Positions 1 to 10,543 of a stretch of DNA of 64,000 nt are shown here, piece after piece. Made by a program: the position numbers and the translations under genes. Source of the DNA: Siphonodentalium dalli (taxonomy: Eukaryota; Mollusca; Scaphopoda; Gadilida; Siphonodentaliidae). The stretch lies in the NCBI GenBank assembly GCA_032622095.1, contig CP136065.1:241347530-241411529 (forward strand), given 5' to 3'. The first letter of the stretch is position 1. Each line of letters starts with the position of its first letter. The notes under the pieces were generated by a model. That model made no database searches. It had not been told where the DNA came from and saw nothing but the letters and a program-made list of their open reading frames with translations.

Positions 1-1308
1 ATGGGTCGGCACTGGGCATAAATTATGAAAAAGACCTAAGTTTTGGCACAGAGCAACTTGGGTATTCATTCTTTCCACGGACAATAATCAAGTGGAACAA
101 ATTGAAATATTCACCATTAGCGCCCCTATGCCTCCTCCCACCGTAGATCCTGCAAAACCAGATTGGGATCTACAGCTGGGACATACTAGTACAGATACCG
201 GTTGTATGACTGTTCCGTTGGTTCCATCCACGAGTGGATTATGTCCTCTCACTGCACCTGTCGCTCTGAATTAACACCATCGTTACCAGTTCTCTTTGAT
301 TCATCAATTTAATAACTGGCAAATGAAACCAAAATGTAGAGGAATTATTTCGGCAACAGTATCCGTGATTTCTTGTCAAACAGCTGTTTACTGTAATCAA
401 ACCATTCCATGGTTTGTTGGAAAACATTACAACATTCATTGCTCATAACAACATGGAATAGTTGAAACGCCTCAAATGGCTATGGGGCGTAATTTATCAA
501 ATAGCTGTTGATAAACAATTATAGGAGTCGTAATAAATAAAACTAATGTGCAACAGCAAATCCATGCGGAGATTAAGATTGAATTATTGTCGTGCCTGTT
601 GCCCGTAAATCAAATGTGCCGTTAATCGGGCGAACGGACAGCCATTGTGATAGCCACAACATGGTTACTGGGCCGGGTAATTGTAAGAAGGCTTATTGGG
701 CATTGTTAGCATGTCAGCCGGTTTATATGTTACAACGATTTAATCTGTTACAGACACGGCATTTATTGGTTGCACCGATGCAGGCATGTCCACAAAACAG
801 TAGACAGTAATGATCACATGCACTCTTTTGCCCCGCGGGCGAAATTCGAGATCTCGAAGATAGAGTCTATCCTCCACAGGGGATTCTGGTTCCTCGTTCA
901 GACCCCAGCGTCGGTGCGGAGAGACATGGAGAGTTTGTTTATGGGTTTTCCTATTATTAGGCTCTTTTGCACGCTCTCGTGAAGAACCCCCTTAATGGAA
1001 ATCCCAAAATTCCACATATCAGTTAACGGGATTTTCAAGAGGCTCGTTGATTGAGCTATACTAGCTTGATTATAAATAACATGTGTTCCCAATAGATGTT
1101 TCCTCTAGAAGACATAACATCTATGTGGGGAATGAAAAGTCTATTTAGATCAAGATCGCATGATGCCAAATACAACTTAAAGCCACACATGTTGATTTGA
1201 ATTTTTTCTAACTTTATGATTTACCTTATCGGCGAGGAGGAAAGCCCCAAAAGAAGTACAACTACTAGTATAGTCTGGAGATACGATTTTTACATTTTAT
1301 TAGATACA
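1..1308. other. gene-less upstream stretch
   Basis: I see no coding exon, RNA gene or clear repeat here. The open frames on both strands are short (about 60 to 70 codons), overlap one another in different frames and show no recognisable protein motif. The segment lies upstream of the meteorin-like gene and could hold its missing first exon, but I found no ATG followed by a hydrophobic signal sequence and a donor in the required phase. Confidence 0.5.
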
Positions 1309-1744
1309 TTAACCCTTTACCCAACAAAGCGGCCAAAAACGCCCAAATAAAGCTTCAACAGTCTAAAATATCTTCGGTCTGTCTCAATAACACCATACAA
1401 ATATGGATATCATTGGAACCGGTTCATTGACCACATTGTGATGGTTACAGTTATGCCCTGTGCCAATGCGTTCTCTTATATATGCGAGTCGACCATAGGT
1501 CGCCTCGCATATATAAGAGAATGCATTGGCCTAAAAAAATTCTTTTTTTCAACACTTTTTACCATTTTTTCTTACATTCTTTAACAATTTTATAAAAAAA
1601 TTCTACATTCTTTGATAATTTTATCATTTTTAATATGTGTTAAGCCAATGCATTCTCTTATATATGCGAGGCGACCTATGGTCGACTCGCATATATAAGA
1701 GAATGCATTGGCACAGGGGGCCGTTCTGTTGGGTAAAGGGTTAA
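1309..1744 (+). mobile_element. Type A TTAA element, copy 1 (long flank at left)
   Basis: The element is bounded by TTAA on both sides. Its ends are CCCTTTACCCAACA and the exact reverse complement. The TTAA site and CCC-initial terminal repeat are hallmarks of piggyBac-type transposons, and with no transposase this would be a non-autonomous derivative. A unique flank of about 130 bp at the left fixes the orientation. The interior holds two long hairpins, 1463-1529 and 1645-1711, which are reverse complements of each other and are separated by AT-rich DNA. The left hairpin has one decayed base (GCG for GCA near its start). Confidence 0.85.
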
Positions 1745-3290
1745 CGCACTCACAACATTTAGTATGATCAATATAGAGGCAGTAAAATTGACAAACGCAC
1801 CAGATGGGTTCCGCTTTATCGTGTATTGTATATGCCCGTTTCCACGCTGTCTGTTATTGTATAACCAATTAAGAAAGCAATTGTGCACGATTCATTAAAA
1901 TATATGAATATTGATGATTAACTCTACAAATTTGCCCCCCCCCCCCCAAATTTGTTAAAGATTTCCAGAGAAGCATAATAGTATTTTTATGTGTCGAACA
2001 CCATGTATGGCTATATGCAGATGTTTGTTGGGTGAAAAGACAAAGACTTCCAGTGACGTTGCAGTAATTTCATTTTGGCGTCGAAAGGGGCACAGGAGCG
2101 GGAAAAAGCGAAGATTATTTCATACAATAGATTCGGTTTTGTGGGTTTAGCTTGATCCTCATCCCGACACGAGTCTATAAAACATTGTTGTGTGTGAGAT
2201 ATCCATGCGAACACCCTTGGTGGTGTGATCTAACGTTTCCTCTAATACCGGAGACCATCAAGACACACTAGATCAGGTGGTATATTGGTATTGTCCAACG
2301 AGGACGCAAGCCACGCCGAACAAACAACGCGTGTTTACTTTGCCAGAGTAAGACAGAATTGGATACAAGAGTAGACCGAGGATAAGCAAAGATTATGGCA
2401 GGACAATGCAAATAAAGGACGGCGACCACACGTGGCCTCCAAGTCAATGAGTGTCAAACGGAACAGTCACAATGGGTCACACGAATATCACTTAGTAGAA
2501 CAATGGCACCAACTGTAAACATGCCACGAAAAGTTGAAACAAGCGCACTCAACGCACTACTTCAGAAAGTGTATGGAACAATGGCAGCCATTGGCTGGTG
2601 CTATGATATATGTATTTCAAGTCATTTTATAAAAACATGTACTATAAGGTCCAAGGTACCGTATGTGCTCAGTTTTACCACAACCGGCGCCTGTAAAGGC
2701 ATGCACTGTGTCGACCGGCCGCAATTCTACTAGTAATCTGGCTAAGTTTGCGCCATTGTAGCGTGGCAGGTACTAGGGTCCCGTGTACTCTGTATACGAC
2801 TACAGACGAGCCACCACATACCATTACTGCCTGAACCATTGGTAAACACATAAACACAAGGCCGCAATGTGGCTTCAATTTTCTTTTTGACTAAATTTAG
2901 GAGGTGTTTTGACCAAAATAAGTGTTTTTTCGTCCAATATTGTGGCGTTGCGACCAAATTGAAATGCGGCGTGTGGCGTTTGTCCGGTCCGGTTTAATGT
3001 CCATTATCTGTGGGACCGCAAGTGGATTCCAATGGGTGAGATCTCATTATTTTCTGACATAAAACGGCGACATAGTAAGTTATTTTTTTGTACTGATACA
3101 CTGTGTCAAATTGGATTGGGAGTCATGCAGAGCGGCCGTTGATATATACAGATCCAGCGCATGGCACTCTCTGTCCTGTCCCTACGATACTCGCCGGAGA
3201 GAATTCTTGTTTCACGACGCATGCACATACAAAGTGCCACCGGCACGTGACTGTTAAGCCTTTCTTGCCTGCATGCATGTATTTTCCAAG
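1745..3290. other. gene-less stretch
   Basis: Nothing supportable as a gene is visible. There is a short C homopolymer near 1927-1938. The GC content rises slightly around 2040-2780 but no exon with matching splice sites and a recognisable product emerges. Confidence 0.5.
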
Positions 3291-3760
3291 TATACATTGG
3301 AATGGTCTATAATTTGTCTGGAGCTAGGGATGTTCAGGAAATAGAAGCAGACGACAGATAATACATATGCAGAAGGGTTCCTATTTATTGGTGGGAAATG
3401 TTCAAATATTATATGAACATTTCCTGAGGAAATTACACATCAATGAGTATTTAGTATATAAATGGTTAAACTTATTATCTGAACATTTCCTAAGGGAACT
3501 ACTCATCAATGAGTATTTAGTATATACATGGTTAAACTTATTATCTGAACATTTCCCGAGGGAACTACTCATCAATGAGTATTTAGTAAAGATATGGTTA
3601 AGTATAGATGAGTATCGCGATAAAGCTAGACCCACCTTGCATCTGTCGCCACATAAAACTAAGATATCTTACTTTGACTTTTGTGACAGGCGAAGCTTCA
3701 CTTCGTGGGTTATTAAATCTTATGTTCATCAATGCTTACATAAACCGACCTCGAAATAGT
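3291..3760 (+). repeat. Family J repeat with 66-bp internal tandem copies
   Basis: The segment starts near the motif ACATTGGAATGGTCTA and continues through GAAGCAGACGACAGA into about three tandem copies of a 66-bp unit. That unit ends in a stretch reading ATCAATGAGTATTTAGTA. Because 66 is a multiple of three, the array leaves open frames on both strands, which explains the 130-codon frame at 3367-3759; I do not regard it as a gene. Related segments lie near 16970-17200, 29950-30365 and 59151-59390. The motif at the start is also part of the 38-bp satellite at 29046-29950. Confidence 0.75.
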
Positions 3761-4106
3761 ATGCTGGTGAATTAACTGGGTGGTAATTTAAACGACTTAT
3801 GTCATAAACTATATAATGCGGCTCCGAGTCACGCCGTTTTACGAACACAGCGACTATAACTTTATGTCTTAGTTTGAACTTTGACGAGATTTAGTTGCTT
3901 CAATGGTAAGTCAAGTGAAATATAGGGTGCAAGCTTTGTAAGGTTAGTGTGCAAATACGGACGTGGGACATACAAGGTAAACTATAGAACTAACTTAAAT
4001 ACGGGTAACGGGTGTGAAGCATGCAAGGTAAACTATAGAACTAACTAAAATCAATATGAAATCGTATTTATATCTAATACCGTGTACAGCGACGTGGTGC
4101 CAAACA
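3761..4106 (+). promoter_or_regulatory. possible core promoter and 5' splice site upstream of the meteorin-like gene
   Basis: A TATA-like CTATATAA sits at about 3809-3816, and a strong donor-like CAATG|GTAAGT sits at 3900-3909 about 90 bp further on. This spacing could represent a TATA promoter with a short first exon. The donor phase does not join directly to the exon at 5001, so another exon would be needed. A 23-bp direct repeat (starting CAAGGTAAACTATAG) occurs near 3973 and again near 4024. This is inference from motifs only. Confidence 0.15.
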
Positions 4107-4455
4107 TTAAACCTTTCATGACGAGAACTTCCTGATTTTTTTGCGAAAACCCTGTGCCAATGCATTCTCTTATATATGCGAGTCGACCTTGGCCTAACAC
4201 ATTTTATATTATTTTTTATAATTGTTAAAAAATGTACGAAAAAATTATAAAAATGATAAAAAATTGTTAAAGAATGTAAGAAATAATGATAAACAATGAT
4301 AAAATTGTTAAAGAATGTAAGAAATAAATGTAATGTAAAAACATATATATATATGCGAGGCGACCTATATATGGTCGACTCGCATATATAAGAGAATGCA
4401 TTGGCACAGGGTCTTTAATGTTGCGCCAGCGCAGCTCCCGTCATGAAAGAATTAA
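4107..4455. mobile_element. Type B TTAA element, copy 1
   Basis: The element is flanked by TTAA. The left end resembles CCTTTCATGACGAGAAC and the right end is a related inverted sequence containing GCTCCCGTCATGAAAG, so the ends differ from type A although the target site is the same. The left hairpin has lost its right arm. The right hairpin (about 4345-4404) is intact apart from an enlarged TA-rich loop. AT-rich spacer lies between them. It lies upstream of the exon at 5001, probably in intron 1. Confidence 0.75.
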
Positions 4456-5000
4456 GGCCAGAGAAAAACTCTTGTTATTAACAGATATGTGTACGACAGG
4501 GTAAACAATATTTATTCCAATAAGACATGCATGTTAAATACATTGTTTTTAGTGCGTGAAACTGACAATATTTCGGTTTTGAATGGGTCACATGCAGTGA
4601 ATCACTCTCCCAAAAGAATCGCCACGATGTTGAGTGTTTTGCTTATTGAACACTTTTTACGTGCTGTATATAAACTAATGCTCGATTAACACAAAGTGTT
4701 TTTTGTGGGTAATATCTTATTCATACAATTACTATCCTATACCACCAACAACCAAGGCCATCCGTGCCTTTAAAATTTTAAATGTAATTCACCGTTTAGA
4801 TGTTTTGTTGAATGAACCTTGCAAGTGAATAACGACCCGGATGCTGATATAATTTATAATGTTCAGGCAATCGACAATAAGCGTATATATAATATATGCC
4901 GAATATACCGTTAAGTTAGTTAACATATATACACATTTGTGTATTTTCGAATTGCCTATTTCTTTACAATTTACCAAAATACCCGTTTCGTTTTCTGCAG
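4456..5000 (+). other. probable 3' part of intron 1 of the meteorin-like gene
   Basis: This AT-rich sequence ends in a pyrimidine tract and acceptor TTTTCTGCAG immediately before 5001. The open frame at 4489-4689 has no recognisable motif. I found no signal-peptide exon here. Confidence 0.5.
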
Positions 5001-5410
5001 GGTCGACCACAATGGAACCAAGGGTGTTGTCAACAGCAAAGCGAACTGTATGGAGGGATCTGTGTCTTGGAGTGAACCAGTGTTTGCCGTTCGACTCGAA
5101 CTAGATCCGGAATATTCATTCAAATTCAGAACATGTTTCATAATTGTCGCCAAAAACAGACGAGTGAGAGTGTCATACGAACTAGGAAAGCGACATGTTT
5201 CCTTCCCGGATAACGATGCGAACTTGAAGCAGGTATTTTCTGGGATGGGTGAAAGCCGCGAGATTTGTTTGGAATCTACGTCAGAAAACCCGGTTGTGCT
5301 ATACGTGGAGATGGAGCAATCCACGATAAACTCTAATACTCCACCAAAAGTGACTGTTCTATATTCCATGGAGGGAGCTTTACAAGACATGTCTTCATAT
5401 CCACCAGATG
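5001..5410 (+). CDS. METRNL: Meteorin-like protein, second coding exon (N-terminal half of the mature domain)
   Basis: Meteorins are small secreted proteins; in vertebrates they act on glia and neurons (METRN) and in metabolism and immunity (METRNL). The exon follows acceptor TTTTCTGCAG and ends at donor GATG|GTATGT. It encodes about 136 complete residues. The order NC-MEGSVSW-SEPVFAVRLEL, then RTC at residues 43-45 and EIC at 87-89, matches the family pattern in which C...G..EW..P.GA is followed by two further cysteines. The first base completes a codon begun in the previous exon. In known meteorins this position is C-x-W, and W split as TG|G would fit. An N-glycosylation sequon NGT sits at residues 4-6. 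The last base (phase 1) joins AA of the exon at 10544 to give Glu. The assignment rests mainly on the two downstream exons, and this exon agrees in cysteine spacing and position. Confidence 0.88.
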
Positions 5411-5614
5411 GTATGTATTTACATTCATATTAACCCTTTACCCAACAAAACGGCCAAAACCGGCCAAATAAAGCTTCAACAGCCTAAAATATCTTCGGTC
5501 TGTCTCAATAGAACCATACATATATGGATATCATTGGAACCGACTCCTTGACCACATGGTATGTATTTACATTAGACATGTCTTCATATCCACCAGATGG
5601 TATGTATTTACATT
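5385..5614 (+). repeat. 41-bp duplication of the exon 2 / donor boundary
   Basis: The last 26 bases of the exon plus 15 bases of intron (5385-5425) recur exactly at 5574-5614. The final 18 bases of the unit also recur at 5556-5573. The sequence ATG|GTATGT therefore occurs three times, with GT at 5411, 5559 and 5600. Between the copies sits a truncated type A element. Use of either later donor would read into the element and meet TAA at 5431, so only the first donor keeps the meteorin frame. Confidence 0.9.
5430..5555 (+). mobile_element. Type A TTAA element, copy 2 (5' end only)
   Basis: TTAA and CCCTTTACCCAACA are followed by the unique left flank of type A up to GACCACA. The copy then stops before the first hairpin and passes directly into a partial copy of the exon-donor duplication. 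It starts 20 bp inside intron 2. Confidence 0.85.
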
Positions 5615-5880
5615 TTACATTCAATTATAGGAACAATCATAATCTATCATATTTCAGGGCCAGGAACCTACGTCACTATATATAATATAATCTCTAAACC
5701 GTCGATACAGACGTTCAGGGCCAGTTTAACCCGTTTCTATACTAAATGGATTATCCCATTCAGTAACACAAGTATACACTGAAATGGTTTCTTATTCATC
5801 TGGAGGGATGGCCAGGTAATAAAGACCATATACATATACGAGTGTGTTAATGTGTTTGTTTATACTACTCGAGTATTAGT

Positions 5881-6460
5881 GCGGAAGGATAGAACGAGAA
5901 GCGCAGCCTCGTGTTCCACCCTTCTGTGATAGCACAAGTGCCGTATCAACACACACAATAACACACGCGTCGTTATGCGTTTATTACACGTCACATGTCC
6001 CAGAATTCGTGCATTGTATAAACAGGCTTACAAGGTTTATTTAGTCAGATATAAATGGCTTGTTTTGTCATGATGCTGCTTTTATTTTATAGTTCCGGTT
6101 TCACGTTTGAGGCGAACGTGATGCACGTCATTTGACGTCAACGATATGCGTACGGAACGTACGTTCCGTACGGTCTTTTTAAGCGCCTCTCGTTCTATCC
6201 TTCCGCGACAGAACTCGTGCCGTTTCGACAAACCCATTTACACATCGTGTCGTTCTGTGTTTATTACACGCTTCGCGTCCTAGAATCCGTGCATTAAAAT
6301 ACAGACTTAGAAGGTTTATTTAGGCACATAGAGGGCGTGTTTTGTCATGTGTGATGATCCTTTTATTTTATAGTTCCGGTTTCATGGTTGAGGCGAACGT
6401 CATGTACGTTATTTTACGTCAACGAGGTGTGTATGGAACGTACGTTCCATACGTATTTGT
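5881..6460. repeat. Diverged direct duplication with conserved perfect palindromes and an inverted-repeat frame
   Basis: GCGGAAGGATAGAACGAGA at 5881 reappears inverted at about 6183-6206. A segment of about 240 bp (roughly 5930-6172) recurs in direct orientation at about 6205-6453; the shared parts include GTTTATTACACG, TTATAGTTCCGGTTTCA and GAGGCGAACGT. Each copy ends in a perfect palindrome centred on GGAACGTACGTTCC, at 6149-6172 (24 bp) and 6431-6452 (22 bp). A C-to-T change in the left half of the second is matched by G-to-A in the right half. A CRE-like TGACGTCA lies just upstream in the first copy. No known family recognised. Confidence 0.8.
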
Positions 6461-7596
6461 AAATATGGAACAGCAATAACACTGTACTTCTGGGAACACG
6501 CGTGTAATAAAAGATAATACAAGTTCCAACTAATACGGGTATGATTATTGGACCCAAGAGTAGGAAGGTTGCATTGTGCGTTGACCTCAGTGATATCAAT
6601 AATATATCCCAGCACAAGTTGTGTGGCCTACATGTTCGCATATTATATGTTAGACAACCAGGTCAAGCATAGACAGAGTACATGTCATTTAAATCGACCT
6701 GAAATGACACTACATGGGTCTGCACTTGTGTCAGACGGGCATGCAGACAACCACAACGAATATATCACCGAACCAGTGTTTACTCGAATTGGACCTTGAG
6801 TCTATACTGTCAAAATAATACCGATGCAAGTTGGGTCACAGTTTGAATTCATGGCTGATTGAAAACGTTGTGAAATGTTGACATTTGTGACGCCATGGCA
6901 TATCAAATATGTTTTCCTTTTGTATGCATTTATATCACCCGGGGTCATATTGCTACACGTGCTCGAAATAAGAAACCACGAACCCATACGAATACTGCTA
7001 GCTCTTCGCGTCACAAAGAAACGTCAAGTTTTTCTCTTATACGCTAATGGGAATTTGACTCAGCCACGTAATATAAACGATTGATAAAGTTTGTGCGTTA
7101 ATGGGCACACACTTTTATGTCAAGATCAGACTTTGTAATATGACTCGTCGGTTGTGTTGCACACAATCGACTCTCGCATTAACTATCAGAACCCAGAAGG
7201 GATTAATTCGTCAAAGATAAGGGACTTGTTGCACAAAGGCTATTTTATATGCGTTTGTAATCGTTTGATTGATGTCACGTTTGTTTCAACGACACATGCG
7301 CATTAACGTTGCCACGCACTAAATCCACCCACCTGTGTGTGGTGAACTCTAATGCACCGACTGTTTGTTCGCACAAAATGTCCTGTTGGAAGATTTTCTG
7401 AGGAACTTCAAATTGTTTTCACAACTCGAGCACCATGCGTGACAAGACAACACGTGCACAATGTCCACTGATCCGATATGCACGTGTGTCGCACTCGTTG
7501 TTTTGAAACTTTTGATCACCGTTTCATTCGGGGGAACAAACTCTGATGATCATTGTCGGAAATAAACAGAAGAGCACTTGTACTCTTCTGCCCTTA

Positions 7597-7688
7597 GCAG
7601 CTGATATGATGGTACCAGTACAGTTCACAACGGTGTCATCAAGCAGCTGATATGATGGTACCAGTACAGTTCACAACGGTGTCATCAG
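7597..7688 (+). repeat. 46-bp direct tandem duplication
   Basis: Two exact copies of a 46-bp unit starting AGCAGCTGATATGATGG lie head to tail. They abut the inverted-repeat element that starts near 7691. Confidence 0.9.
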
Positions 7689-7690
7689 CA

Positions 7691-8019
7691 GTTCTGGTTA
7701 AAACAGCTAGTAGTGAGTCTGGCTTATTTGGGGGTATCTATTTCCACCTGCAAGAGTTAGACCTGTGTGGCTAAAATAATTTCTGCATTGAATGCATGCA
7801 GCATGACAGACAATGTTTAAACGCTAGTTTTAACAATATGACGAATGTACCACTGGCATTCTATCCAACAATAGCCTGATAGGATACATCACTTTCCTGA
7901 TGATGTTGTGATTGGGTGAGACTTACGAATTATATATGCTGGTGGTAATACAAATTTTTCGCCCCAAATACTCCAGACTCATTACTACATAGCTGTGGAG
8001 TCTGTGTTTTAACCAGAAC
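7691..8019. mobile_element. Inverted-repeat element with TTCTGGTTAAAAC ends
   Basis: The left arm runs TTCTGGTTAAAAC through TGAGTCTGG to TTATTTGGGG. The right arm is its imperfect reverse complement, from CCCAAATACTCCAGA to GTTTTAACCAGAA. Arms are about 45 to 60 bp with small indels around an interior of about 230 bp. There is no coding capacity, so it is probably a small non-autonomous DNA element. Only one copy is seen here. Confidence 0.6.
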
Positions 8020-8317
8020 GTCATCAGATGATCAGTACCACGTATATAACATAAATCTTTCATTCTGCAATTCTAACTCCGGGAACACCGTGGCGTTTTG
8101 TTGGCGGGTTGAAATTCAAGATTAAAGAATTTATTACGGCGATATCAGGAAAGATGATGTCTGCCACATGCAATACAAAATAATATTAAATACATAACAG
8201 CACTTTATCGCACATTATAAAATTGAGCATTGTCTAATATTTCACGTAAGGCTCTTGTTGATTTATAGGACTTCTCATGCCAAAAACATTAAGGAGAGAA
8301 AATTATGATTCTGGAGC

Positions 8318-8470
8318 ATGACTTCACGGAATTCCCCGTATGCGTTCGGTCTGTTATGGGTGCTCGAATCCTCGGCATTCCCCGTATGCGTTCGGTCTGT
8401 TATGGGTGCTGCATGACTTCACGGCATTCCCCGCATGCGTTCGGTCTGTTATGGGTGCTCGAATCCGCGG
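8318..8470 (+). repeat. Three-copy tandem repeat
   Basis: Three imperfect copies of a unit containing GCGTTCGGTCTGTTATGG, preceded by ATTCCCCG, follow one another. Spacers alternate between GAGCATGACTTCACGG-like and CTCGAATCC-like sequence. The array ends just before the type A element at 8492. Confidence 0.85.
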
Positions 8471-8491
8471 GGAATACAGGGTGATCTCCGG

Positions 8492-8884
8492 TTAACCCTT
8501 TACCCAACAGAAGGGCCCTGTGCCAATGCATTCTCTTATATATGCGAGTCGACCATAGGTCGCCTCGCATATATAAGAGAATGCATTGGCTTAACACATT
8601 AAAAATTATAAAATTGTTAAAGAATGTAAGAAAAAATGATAAAAAGTGTTTAAAAAAGATTTTTTTTAGGCCAATGCATTCTCTTATATATGCGAGGCGA
8701 CGTATGGTCGACTCGCATATATAAGAGAATGCATTGGCGCAGGGCATAACTGTAACTATCACAATGTGGTCAAGGAGCCGATTCCAATGATATCCATATT
8801 TGTATGGTTCTATTGAGACAGATATTTTAGGCTGTTGAAGCTTTATTTGGCCGGTTTTGGCCGGTTTGTTGGGTAAAGGGTTAA
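8492..8884 (-). mobile_element. Type A TTAA element, copy 3 (long flank at right)
   Basis: Exact TTAA flanks and complete CCCTTTACCCAACA ends are present. The long unique flank is on the right, so the element is inverted relative to copy 1. Hairpins occupy 8523-8589 and 8671-8737. It lies in intron 2 of the meteorin-like gene, antisense to it. The 175-codon frame read on the minus strand across it is an artefact of the palindromes. Confidence 0.88.
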
Positions 8885-9796
8885 GGAAATCGAGTATGTG
8901 ACGAGAAGGCATATTCAACAACACCATGCTTGTTTTGTACCCAACTGGTATATATTATATTAATTTGTTGCCACGCCAGTTGTTTCGACAGCAAGTATAT
9001 AAATGCTGGTGTTAACCGACCATTTCAACCGAACACAAGGCGTTGCAACTGATGACCTTGCATAATACACCGTAGGTCACACGAAGAGTCACGACGTATA
9101 TGTTTCTTCTGTTAATCATGGTATAAGGTTTCGTTTGAACATTCGCATTCACAGTTTAATTGCCGATTAATATATAATTTCCAAGCTAGCAACGTTATAA
9201 TGAGGATAAAAACTAAGATGCATAATGATCATTTAATAAGCTTGGGTGTGAGAATAAAGTAAGAGTTTTATTGACTTGATTCTCGTCTCATAAAGACTAC
9301 ATGGACGCCTCGCCACAAGACGCTTTCTGACGGCAAGCATTTAATTGCCGCACGAAACATTTCTACCACTTGTTATTTGGTTGGATAATACTTCGTGGTG
9401 ATAATATTCGCAATAAATTCCACGCCAGTGGAGATTTTCAAAATCTGCGTGGGAAATAAAAAGCACGAAATAGCCGACATTTGTTAGGGTATATTATTTT
9501 TATTCATTCGTCGATGAAAGATGCTGTTGAGAGATCAACAATGACACCACCAAATTAATGTCATAATATATGCTGTGTACTGCTGGTCGAGTTCTATGTT
9601 ATAATACATACCTTAGTATATACCGGTATTTTCCAGTTACTGCCAAACATTATCACTCAACAAAGAAAACGTAATCGGCCGTTATTTTGATATTAAATAT
9701 TTGGATCTGATTCGAGCTGTTATGACATGCACTATGCGTTCAGTTTTGCAAGTACATATGTATCTAGGTATGTTGAACAGGTTGTTAGATTATAAG

Positions 9797-10272
9797 CAGG
9801 TCTAAAATATGGTGCCGGACATTTGCAGAATGAGGTCTCCAGACTGAGTCCAGAGGGGGAGTTTAGTGCGGCTACACCGCACAGCGAGCTGGCACCATCT
9901 GGGGGACCTCATTCTGCCATGGCATCATCTTCTATGTGGGTATCTTTATTAACAAATTAAAAAGTTTTTTTTTAATTTCTTTAGAAACTTCTTTGGAAAG
10001 TTTATTTTCTTTTTTCGTTTAGTTTCTCTATATCACCACGTTGGTAGACAGCACACTGCATAATCGAGGTGCCCAATGGGTGCACATCACCATCTTCACA
10101 ATCTGCGAACTTAAATATGAGTCTAGGTCTCACATAGCCGATGGGGCCATGCAGAATGAGGTCACAACAGGATGAATTTGGTGACGTTAGCCCGCTGTGT
10201 GGTGTAGCGTCACTAAATTCACCATCTGTGGACCTCATTCTGCAAATGTTCAGCACCATATTTTGAGACCTG
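9797..10272. mobile_element. Foldback hAT-like element (family F), copy 1
   Basis: Terminal inverted repeats begin CAGGTCTAAAATATGGTG and end in the matching complement. Flanking 8-mers ATTATAAG and TATATAAG agree at 6 of 8 positions, as an old 8-bp target duplication would. Inside are two palindromic units that begin and end with GCAGAATGAGGTC or its complement, at about 9826-9919 and 10150-10247. No transposase is present. The 8-bp duplication and CA...TG ends suggest a hAT-type non-autonomous element. It ends about 270 bp before exon 3. Confidence 0.75.
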
Positions 10273-10543
10273 TATATAAGAGTACCATAAGTCACGACAT
10301 ATCTATATTGTACGTCCATTACAGAAATGGCCGCCCATCCACTGCAGTCTCATATGATAACTACATATGCCTTTATGACAGAACAAAGATTATGTTCAAA
10401 TCATGGTTCAGTCCGACGTTTTTGCAAGAATTTCAGACTTTTTTTTATTGACTTATAGGACATGAGTGTTCTTGTATTTTAGGATGTAATCAGATCATTG
10501 TGACTACGATTATATATCGATTTTCTTTTTTCTTCTTCTTCAG

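Larger units (their letters stand above)
5411..10543 (+). other. Intron 2 of the meteorin-like gene
   Basis: The donor is GATG|GTATGT and the acceptor is a long pyrimidine tract ending TTCTTCTTCAG. The intron is about 5.1 kb and is filled with dispersed repeats listed separately. No further exon is needed, because the flanking exons join in phase and cover the family alignment without a gap. Stretches 6460-7596 and 8885-9796 hold nothing I recognise. Confidence 0.8.

Noticed and set aside
3367-3759. 130-codon frame with repeated LLSEHF...INEYLV peptide
   Set aside because: It is produced by a 66-bp tandem DNA repeat within family J, which is open on both strands.
3720-3775. Possible short exon ending V-C-W at TGCTG|GTGAAT, which would supply the Cys-x-Trp expected before 5001
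   Set aside because: An in-frame TAA lies just upstream, no acceptor or ATG is present, the donor is weak, and the sequence abuts a repeat.
4971-5390. 139-codon minus-strand frame
   Set aside because: It is the antisense shadow of meteorin-like exon 2.
8400-8927. 175-codon minus-strand open frame, the longest in the window
   Set aside because: It runs entirely through a type A element and its flanking tandem repeat. The recurring peptide with YICESTI comes from the hairpin arms and appears wherever the module does.
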